Source: G963666535 sp963666535
GTDB taxonomy: Bacteria; Bacillota; Clostridia; Oscillospirales; Oscillospiraceae
Assembly: GCA_963666535.1 (NCBI GenBank)
Contig: OY762913.1
Location: 1,302,001 to 1,366,000 of the forward strand
Reading direction: 5' to 3'
DNA: 64,000 nt
Part shown: positions 58,158 to 64,000 of the stretch, in pieces
Layout of the letters: every line of letters begins with the position of its first letter
Numbering within the stretch: position 1 is the stretch's first letter
Position numbers and translations under genes: made by a program
The notes under the pieces: model-generated
What the model was told of the DNA's origin: nothing
Databases searched by the model: none
The model's input: only the letters and a program-made list of their open reading frames with translations

Positions 58158-59174
58158 ATGGAAAAGCGTGTGTTGCACTCTCGTTTTTTAACAATATCTC
58201 TGGTTACCGCACTGATTTTTTCCCTCAGCGTTCCCATCACCGCACTGCTGACTGACGATACCGGAGAAACGGTATCCGTTTTGGCGGAGGAAAACAGCGC
58301 TCCAATGGCTGAAAACATGGAGCTGAGCACCTATAAAAACGTCGCCATCACAGAGCGCTTTCCTGCCACAGACCCCGAAGGGGATTTGCTGACCTATCAG
58401 TTGGTGAAGAAATCCGCCCGGGGCAGCGTTACGTTTACCGATGATGGTTCCGGTCAATTTGTTTACACGCCCTATGAAAACAAAACAGGGAAAGACAGCT
58501 TCACCTATATCGCCATTGACGCGGTCGGAAATCGCTCCAATGAAGCGACGGTTAAGATTAAAATTGAGAAGCCCTGTACCAAGATCACCTATGCTGATAT
58601 GGACGGTGTGCCGTCCTACAAGGCCGCCCTCCGCCTGGCCGGAGAAGGCGTCTTTGTGGGGGCTAGCATGGGGGGGACCTACTATTTTGAGCCTGACACA
58701 CCCGTCTCTCGCAGTGAGTTCCTGACCATGGTTATGGATCTGACCGATATGCAGCCCCTGGAAGATATCACAACGACCGGTTTTTCCGACGATCTGTCAA
58801 TTCCGGTGTGGGCAAAGGGCTATGTCTCCTCCGCGCTGAAGACCGGTCTGATTCAGGGCTCCTTGGCGGACGACGGACAGATCGTCTGGAATGGAGATTC
58901 CAACATCACCCGAGCGGAGGCCTCCGTCCTTCTCAACGGTGCCCTTCAGATCGCTGACGTTTCCGACAATGGACAGTATAGCGATAGTACACTCGCCCCT
59001 GTCTGGGCCTATCAGGCGGCAGTGAATCTGGAAACGGTTGGGGTGATTGAAACCGACAACAGCGGCGCGCTCGCGCTCAGTTCTCAGCTTACCCGTGGCG
59101 AAGTGGCAGAAATGTTGTCCGCCGCGCTGGACGTGATGGAGACGCGGGAGAGTTCTTCTTGGTTCATCTGGTAA
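58158..59174 (+). CDS. Secreted Ig-like and S-layer-homology domain protein
   Basis: A 338-residue exported protein. A signal peptide (about 1-31) is followed by a cadherin/Ig-like domain (about 48-140) with the typical ATDPEGDLLTYQLVKKSARG and KTGKDSFTYIAIDAVGNRS, then S-layer-homology-type repeats (about 145-325: YKAALRLAGEGVFVG, PVSRSEFLTMVMDL, VWAKGYVSSALKTGLIQG, ITRAEASVLLNGAL, then LTRGEVAEMLSAAL). SLH repeats bind secondary cell-wall polymers, so it is probably held on the surface. AGGAGG precedes the ATG. Ligand unknown. Confidence 0.88.
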   Translation: MEKRVLHSRFLTISLVTALIFSLSVPITALLTDDTGETVSVLAEENSAPMAENMELSTYKNVAITERFPATDPEGDLLTYQLVKKSARGSVTFTDDGSGQFVYTPYENKTGKDSFTYIAIDAVGNRSNEATVKIKIEKPCTKITYADMDGVPSYKAALRLAGEGVFVGASMGGTYYFEPDTPVSRSEFLTMVMDLTDMQPLEDITTTGFSDDLSIPVWAKGYVSSALKTGLIQGSLADDGQIVWNGDSNITRAEASVLLNGALQIADVSDNGQYSDSTLAPVWAYQAAVNLETVGVIETDNSGALALSSQLTRGEVAEMLSAALDVMETRESSSWFIW

Positions 59175-59186
59175 TCTCGTTTTCCG

Positions 59187-59220
59187 CACAAAAGCAGCAC
59201 CTTCCGGTGCTGCTTTTGTG
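59187..59220 (+). terminator. Terminator of the SLH protein gene
   Basis: A 15-bp perfect stem (59187-59201 with 59206-59220) with a TTCC loop; the T-run lies within the right arm. Confidence 0.85.
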
Positions 59221-59310
59221 CTGTGCTGATCACAGTGTAAAAAAGAACGAAACAGGACGAATGCCCTGTGACGCTGTGGGGTTGCAGTGGAAAACTGTGC
59301 ATAATTATCG

Positions 59311-59339
59311 TTGAGGTAACGGGAAAACTATGGTACAAT
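59311..59339 (+). promoter_or_regulatory. Sigma-A promoter of ddl-murF
   Basis: TTGAGG (59311-59316), 17-bp spacer, TACAAT (59334-59339) with an extended -10 TG (59331-59332). The leader is about 48 bases. Confidence 0.75.
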
Positions 59340-59393
59340 ACACTATTGATGCATATCTTGAGAACGACTTCACTATGAGGGAGATTATAGGGA

Positions 59394-60452
59394 ATGAAGA
59401 TTGTTGTTTTAGCTGGCGGACTGAGTACCGAGCGTAACGTGTCGCTGGTTTCCGGCACAATGGTGTGTTCGGCTTTGCGCGAACGTGGGCACAAAGCGGT
59501 GCTGATTGATGCCTATATGGGGCTGGAGGGACAGACCTGCCCCCCAGAGCGCCTGTTTGAGGAACTTCCGGAATTGGCACCGATGGCGGTGTCTCACACG
59601 GCGCCCGATTTGGACGCGGTGAAAAAAAGCCGCAAATTGCAGAGCCCCGATTTCTTTGGCGAAGGAGTACTGGATCTGTGCCGTGCCGCTGATGTGGTGT
59701 TTTTGGCGCTTCATGGGGAATGCGGCGAGGACGGGCGCATCCAGGCGGCCTTTGATCTGATGGGGATTGCCTATACCGGCTCCGGTTATCGCGGGTCTGC
59801 CGTTGCCATGGATAAGGCCTTGACCAAGGACGTAATGAAGGCCCACGGGATCAAAACGCCGGAATGGACCACGGTGACCTATGAGAAAAAGGATATTCCC
59901 GCCCTTGCAGCCCGGACTGCCGTTCCCTGCGTAGTCAAGGTGCCCCGTGGTGGGTCCTCCATCGGCGTGACCATTGTGAAAGAGCGGCAGCAGCTCCCCT
60001 CTGCACTGGAAAGTGCGCTTACCATGGACAATACCGTGGTGATTGAGGCGTATATTGACGGGGGGGAATTTACCTGCGGCGTGCTGGAAGACCGAGCGCT
60101 CCCTTCCGTGGAGATCGTACCCCAGGTGGAGTTCTATGATTACGAAAGCAAGTATCAGCCCGGTGCCACCATGGAGATCTGCCCGGGCAGGGTCAGTCCG
60201 GAACTGGAACAGAAAATGCAGGACATGGCTCTTGTAGTACATCGCGCCCTTGGCCTTGCCGCCTATTCCCGCTGCGATTTTATGATCGACAAGGCGGGCG
60301 AGGTGTATTGTCTTGAAGTCAATACCCTTCCGGGCATGACCCCCACCAGCCTGGTCCCGCAGGAGGCGGCCGTTCTGGGCATTTCTTATGGTGAGCTGTG
60401 TGAACGCATCATATCCGCATCCCTGCAGCAGCGGCAGAACGGGCGCGGCTGA
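59394..60452 (+). CDS. ddl: D-alanine--D-alanine ligase
   Basis: Makes the D-Ala-D-Ala dipeptide for peptidoglycan precursors, with ATP. The 352-residue ATP-grasp enzyme has KIVVLAGGLSTERNVSL, the segment ALHGECGEDGRIQAAFDL, YTGSGYRGSAVAMDKALTK, KVPRGGSSIGV and EVNTLPGMTPTSL. The long N-terminal loop (about 40-85) is somewhat bigger than in E. coli DdlB. It lies 21 bases before murF, whose substrate it makes. Confidence 0.95.
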   Translation: MKIVVLAGGLSTERNVSLVSGTMVCSALRERGHKAVLIDAYMGLEGQTCPPERLFEELPELAPMAVSHTAPDLDAVKKSRKLQSPDFFGEGVLDLCRAADVVFLALHGECGEDGRIQAAFDLMGIAYTGSGYRGSAVAMDKALTKDVMKAHGIKTPEWTTVTYEKKDIPALAARTAVPCVVKVPRGGSSIGVTIVKERQQLPSALESALTMDNTVVIEAYIDGGEFTCGVLEDRALPSVEIVPQVEFYDYESKYQPGATMEICPGRVSPELEQKMQDMALVVHRALGLAAYSRCDFMIDKAGEVYCLEVNTLPGMTPTSLVPQEAAVLGISYGELCERIISASLQQRQNGRG

Positions 60453-60473
60453 ACAGCCGGAAAGGACTTTATC

Positions 60474-61859
60474 ATGGAACCTGTTACCATAAATGAAATT
60501 GTAGAAGCTGTCCACGGGAAGCTGTTGAGCGCGGGTGTTGACGGTGGGGCTGTAATTACCGGAGTTGATACCGATAGCCGCGCCATCCAGGAAGGCTCCC
60601 TGTTTATTCCCCTGGTTGGGGAGCGGTTCGACGGTCACGCCTACATCAATACCGCACTGGACAGCGGCGCAGCAGGCTGTCTGACCGCTCGGGATCGGGA
60701 GGGATATCAGGACGGAAAGTTTTATATCAAGGTTGCCAATACGCAGAAAGCGCTGTGGGATCTGGCCCGATTCTACCGTCGAAGATTCTCCATTCCCTTC
60801 ATCGCGGTCACCGGCAGCGTGGGTAAGACGACCACAAAGGATATGCTTGCCGCTGTGCTGGGGATGAAGTACAAGGTGCTGAAAACCGACGGCAATTTTA
60901 ATAATACCATCGGTCTGCCGCTCACCGTTCTGCGGCTGAACAACACCCATGAGATCTGCGTGCTGGAAATGGGGATGAATCAGCCGGGAGAGATTGAGGC
61001 GCTGTCCAGTATAGCGGAGCCGGATGTGGCTGTTATCACCAATATCGGCGATGCCCACATTGAAAATTTGGGCAGTCGGGAAAATATTTTAAAGGCAAAA
61101 TGTGAGGTTTTCAATCACATGGGACCCGACGGCTTTGCGGTGCTTAATGGAGACGACAGCCTGCTGACTACGCTGCGGGGTACGCTGCCCTGTAAAACCG
61201 TGTTCTGCGGGATGGGGGACGGCACGGATTACCAGGCGCCGGAGGTGCAGAGCGATCAGAAAAACCGCATCCTGTGCAAGGTGAAAACACCCCGGGAGGA
61301 ATATGATCTGGAGATTCCGGCCATGGGGAGCCACATGATTTATCCGGCGCTGATGGCGGCGGCAGTGGGAGATCACTTCGGCCTGACAAAAGACGAGATT
61401 GCACAGGGCGTTTTGCGGTTTGCCCCCACCAAGATGCGTATGAATATTTTAGAGCGGAAAAATGGCGTGACCATTTTAAACGATACCTACAACGCCAATC
61501 CCCAGTCCATGCGCGCGGCGATTGAAGTGCTGGATACCTATAAAAACGAGCGAAAGATTGCCGTTCTGGGCGATATGTTCGAACTGGGCAGCCTTGCCCC
61601 CATGCTTCACGCGGGCATCGGAGACTGTCTGAACCGTTCCGGCATTGATTGTCTGGTGGCCGTGGGAGAGCTGGCAAAATATATCTATGACGCTGCGAGC
61701 TGTGTGCCGGAACGTCACCACTGCTCCACAAAAGAGGAGGCCAAGACCGTGCTCGAAACGCTGGTACACGAAAGCGAAACGGTTTTGGTCAAGGCCTCCC
61801 GCGGTATGGGGATGGAAGAAATTGTTGATTATCTGCTGTCCGTCACAGAGGAAGTTTAG
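60474..61859 (+). CDS. murF: UDP-N-acetylmuramoyl-tripeptide--D-alanyl-D-alanine ligase
   Basis: Adds D-Ala-D-Ala to the UDP-MurNAc-tripeptide. The 461-residue Mur ligase has the N-terminal substrate domain (GVDTDSRAIQEGSLFIPL), the P-loop VTGSVGKTTTKDML (112-125), LEMGMNQPGEIEAL and the C-terminal domain with LNDTYNANPQSMRAAIEVL. AAAGGA precedes the ATG. It forms a ddl-murF operon from the promoter at 59311-59339 and overlaps the convergent mtnA by four bases. Confidence 0.96.
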   Translation: MEPVTINEIVEAVHGKLLSAGVDGGAVITGVDTDSRAIQEGSLFIPLVGERFDGHAYINTALDSGAAGCLTARDREGYQDGKFYIKVANTQKALWDLARFYRRRFSIPFIAVTGSVGKTTTKDMLAAVLGMKYKVLKTDGNFNNTIGLPLTVLRLNNTHEICVLEMGMNQPGEIEALSSIAEPDVAVITNIGDAHIENLGSRENILKAKCEVFNHMGPDGFAVLNGDDSLLTTLRGTLPCKTVFCGMGDGTDYQAPEVQSDQKNRILCKVKTPREEYDLEIPAMGSHMIYPALMAAAVGDHFGLTKDEIAQGVLRFAPTKMRMNILERKNGVTILNDTYNANPQSMRAAIEVLDTYKNERKIAVLGDMFELGSLAPMLHAGIGDCLNRSGIDCLVAVGELAKYIYDAASCVPERHHCSTKEEAKTVLETLVHESETVLVKASRGMGMEEIVDYLLSVTEEV

Positions 61860-62881
61860 CCGAACAAGGCGGCAAGAGTTTCGGGAAAGGGAGCGCGAAT
61901 CACACCACGTTCCGTGATGGCGGCGGTAAGCAGCGCGTGTGGCGTCACGTCAAAGGCCGGGTTGTAAGTCGAAACCGCGAGCGGTGCGGTCTGCACCCCG
62001 GCAAAATGGGTAATTTCCCGCCCGTCCCGCTCCTCCACAACGATGCCGCTGCCGTCGGGAAGTGACAGGTCGATGGTGGAGGAGGGCAGCGCCGTGTAAA
62101 AGGGAACACCGTGGTGTTTCGCCAGCACGGCCAGAGAATAGGTGCCGATTTTATTGGCGAAGTCACCGTTTGCGGCCATGCGGTCGCAGCCCACGATGAC
62201 CATGTCAATCTTGCCTGCCGCCATGAGGGCGCCTGCCATGCTGTCGCAGATCAACGTGGTGGGAACCCCCGCGTTTACCAGCTCCCAGGCGGTCAGCCGC
62301 GCACCCTGCAGCAGGGGACGCGTCTCGTCCGCGTAAACCATGCTTAACTTGCCTTGCGCATGGGCGGCAAAGATCACGCCCAGCGCGGTACCGCGTCCGC
62401 TGGTGGCGATGGGCCCCGCGTTGCAGTGGGTCAGGATGGCGGCATGTTCCGGCACCAGCGGTGCGCCGAATTCACTCATGGCCAGATTCATGGCGGTGTC
62501 CTCCCGATGGATGGCCTCCGCTTCGGCGATCAAGGCGGGGATGCAGGCGGCGGTGCCGCCGTTTGCCGCAAGGCAGCGCTCCATCCGCTCCAAAGCCCAG
62601 AATAGGTTAACCGCGGTGGGGCGGCTGGCGGCAAGGACTGCCTTTGCCGCCGTCATTGCCGCAGAAAATTCCGCCGGAGGCAGCGCTTTGTATTCCATGG
62701 CTGCCAGACAATAAGCATATCCGGCGGAAATGCCGATGGCGGGCGCACCCCGCACCGTCAGGGTGCGAATCGCCTCCGCCACGTCTTTGTGATGAGCATA
62801 GTTGCTCCACACCTCCGCGCAGGGCAGCTTCCTTTGATCCAACAGGGCGAGGCGGTCGCCTTGCCAGCGTATCGCGTCCAT
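61856..62881 (-). CDS. mtnA: S-methyl-5-thioribose-1-phosphate isomerase
   Basis: Methionine salvage enzyme that turns methylthioribose-1-phosphate into the ribulose form. The 341-residue product has RGAPAIG (44-50), the catalytic Cys153 in HCNAGPIATSG and Asp233 in GCDRMAANGD, as expected for the isomerase rather than the related eIF2B subunits. The ATG at 62881 has AGAGGTG upstream; the longer frame to 62899 has none. No other mtn gene is in the window. It is divergent from the ABC-F gene (66-bp gap). Confidence 0.94.
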   Translation of the reverse strand: MDAIRWQGDRLALLDQRKLPCAEVWSNYAHHKDVAEAIRTLTVRGAPAIGISAGYAYCLAAMEYKALPPAEFSAAMTAAKAVLAASRPTAVNLFWALERMERCLAANGGTAACIPALIAEAEAIHREDTAMNLAMSEFGAPLVPEHAAILTHCNAGPIATSGRGTALGVIFAAHAQGKLSMVYADETRPLLQGARLTAWELVNAGVPTTLICDSMAGALMAAGKIDMVIVGCDRMAANGDFANKIGTYSLAVLAKHHGVPFYTALPSSTIDLSLPDGSGIVVEERDGREITHFAGVQTAPLAVSTYNPAFDVTPHALLTAAITERGVIRAPFPETLAALFG

Positions 62882-62947
62882 AACAACACCTCTAAGCAAA
62901 AAATCATGTCCTTACAGCATATCACAAGTAATTGCGGGAGTAAACGA

Positions 62948-64000
62948 ATGATCGATATTTCTGTCTCCGGGCTCGTCAAAGAATTTGAGGTCGGAAATCC
63001 AATTTTAAATGGACTGTCCTTCCAGGTGGACAGCGGCGAACGGGTGGGACTGCTGGGCAAAAACGGAGCCGGCAAGACCACTGTGTTTAAAATGCTCACC
63101 GGGCAGCTGGAGTGGGACGAGGGCAACGTGACTGTTGCGCCAAGCAAGCGGGTGGGTCTTATATCCCAAATTCCCGTTTATCCTGCGGGCTATACGGTGG
63201 AAAACGTGTTGGACACGGCGTTTGCTCGTCTGCACGCCATGGAAGCCGAGATGGTCGAGCTGGCGTGCCGGATGGAGCACAGCAGCGACAAGGTCCTGCT
63301 GAAAAAGTATGATGCCCTGACCGCAGCGTTTGAGGCAGGCGGCGGTTACGATGCCGAAATGAAGAAGAACAAAATTTGCAACGGCCTTACGATACCGCCC
63401 GCCATGCGTCAGCAGCAGTTTGCGGACCTCTCCGGCGGGGAAAAGACACGGGTCAACCTGGGCCGCCTTATTCTGGAGGATACGGATATCCTCCTGCTGG
63501 ACGAGCCTACAAACCACCTGGACCTACGCGCCACCGAGTGGCTGGAGGAGTATCTGGATCAGTTTAAGGGTACCGTGCTTACCATCTCTCACGACCGCTA
63601 TTTTTTAGATCGGGTGGTGACCCGCATTGTGGAAGTGTGCGAAGGAAAAGCAGAGCATTACAGCGGCAACTACAGCTTCTATGTCATGGAAAAAGAGGCC
63701 CGCTACTTAGAAAAGCTGAAGCAGTACGAAAAAGAGCAGGCCAAGATCGCCCAATTGCAGGAAGCGTCGGAAAAGCTGCACCTTTGGGCGTTTATGGGCA
63801 ATGACAAGCTGCATAAGCGCGCCTTTTCCATGGAGAAGCGGATGGAGCGGCTGCATACCCTGGACAAGCCCACCAAAGAGAAACGAATGGATGTCCGCTT
63901 TGCAGAGGGGGATTTCCGTGGTGACGAAGTGCTGACCGCGAAAAGTCTTTCCAAAAGTTTTGAGGGGCGTCAATTGTTTTCCGGCGTAGATTTAGAAGTG
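62948..64000 (+). CDS. ABC-F family ATPase, N-terminal part (3' truncated by window edge)
   Basis: A reading frame open from the ATG at 62948 to the window end (351 codons, no stop), with GGGAG upstream. It encodes the first ATPase cassette: Walker A GKNGAGKTT (37-45), signature LSGGEKTR, Walker B DILLLDEPTNHLD and the switch SHDRYFLDRV, then the charged linker (about 240-320) typical of ABC-F proteins and the beginning of the second cassette (LTAKSLSKSFEGRQLFSG). No membrane helices. ABC-F proteins act on the ribosome, as translation factors or in protection from antibiotics; which type this is cannot be told from the N-terminal part. Confidence 0.9.
   Translation, partial: MIDISVSGLVKEFEVGNPILNGLSFQVDSGERVGLLGKNGAGKTTVFKMLTGQLEWDEGNVTVAPSKRVGLISQIPVYPAGYTVENVLDTAFARLHAMEAEMVELACRMEHSSDKVLLKKYDALTAAFEAGGGYDAEMKKNKICNGLTIPPAMRQQQFADLSGGEKTRVNLGRLILEDTDILLLDEPTNHLDLRATEWLEEYLDQFKGTVLTISHDRYFLDRVVTRIVEVCEGKAEHYSGNYSFYVMEKEARYLEKLKQYEKEQAKIAQLQEASEKLHLWAFMGNDKLHKRAFSMEKRMERLHTLDKPTKEKRMDVRFAEGDFRGDEVLTAKSLSKSFEGRQLFSGVDLEV

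Noticed and set aside
59409..61058. 549-codon open frame on the minus strand across ddl and murF
   Set aside because: Antisense to two clear Mur-pathway enzymes; the His/Gln/Gly-rich product is typical of shadow frames.
1..64000. Insertion sequences, prophage, CRISPR arrays, rRNA or tRNA genes
   Set aside because: No transposase, integrase, Cas or phage-type protein, no spaced repeats, and no tRNA-like cloverleaf was seen in the intergenic gaps.

Overview
The window is a contiguous piece of a low-to-mid GC Gram-positive (Firmicutes) chromosome, most like a spore-forming Clostridia of the Oscillospirales (Oscillospiraceae/Ruminococcaceae) type. The reasons are strong AGGAGG Shine-Dalgarno sites, near-consensus sigma-A promoters with 17-bp spacers, T-box leaders, Firmicutes gene orders (dprA-topA-trmFO; plsX-acpP-rnc-smc-ftsY; yhbY-nadD-yqeK-LCP-rsfS-leuS), CotF-like coat proteins, an SplB-like radical SAM protein and RqcH. 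Placement below class level is inference. No insertion sequence, prophage, CRISPR array, rRNA or tRNA gene was found; this is mostly core genome with a few small accessory units.

Layout. 1-3152: end of the str operon (fusA, tuf) and an MscS channel. 3207-5697: a secreted DUF4830-like protein, an RsuA-type pseudouridine synthase and a PucR-type regulator. 5759-10880: a division/cell-wall cluster (long hairpin, ftsE, ftsX, an unlisted 33-residue membrane protein, an EnvC-like M23 protein, an S41 protease) and an orphan. 10877-15836: greA-lysS from a consensus promoter, KtrB/KtrA potassium uptake, an SpoU methylase. 15858-20922: dprA, topA with a Lys/Ala repeat tail, trmFO. 20956-27745: plsX, acpP, rnc, smc, ftsY. 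27758-35162: a small membrane protein, rph, rdgB, yhbY, a fused nadD-yqeK, an LCP ligase, rsfS, leuS. 35376-42488: rpsU, a secreted protein, pcrA, an isolated eutH, a HAD phosphatase, 3-methyladenine glycosylase, an EamA exporter.

42642-45850 is the most distinctive regulated unit: a consensus promoter, a T-box leader whose specifier reads TGG (Trp), and a lipoprotein/permease/ATPase ABC importer, that is a predicted tryptophan transporter. Two very small unknown proteins follow, then a second T-box (specifier GTC, Val) in front of valS. 49425-54756 holds a DUF2089 regulator with a membrane partner, an SplB-like radical SAM protein, two CotF-like coat proteins, Mini-RNase III and rqcH. 54864-56636 (minus strand) is tsaE-tsaB-upp. 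56862-61859 returns to the envelope: a RodA/FtsW polymerase, an SLH-domain surface protein, ddl and murF. mtnA and the first 351 codons of an ABC-F ATPase end the window.

Several starts were moved from the longest frame on the basis of Shine-Dalgarno spacing, predicted transcription start or family N-terminus: smc (TTG), mrnC (TTG), tsaE (GTG), the HAD gene (TTG overlapping the upstream stop), ktrB (GTG) and others. These are flagged in the entries.
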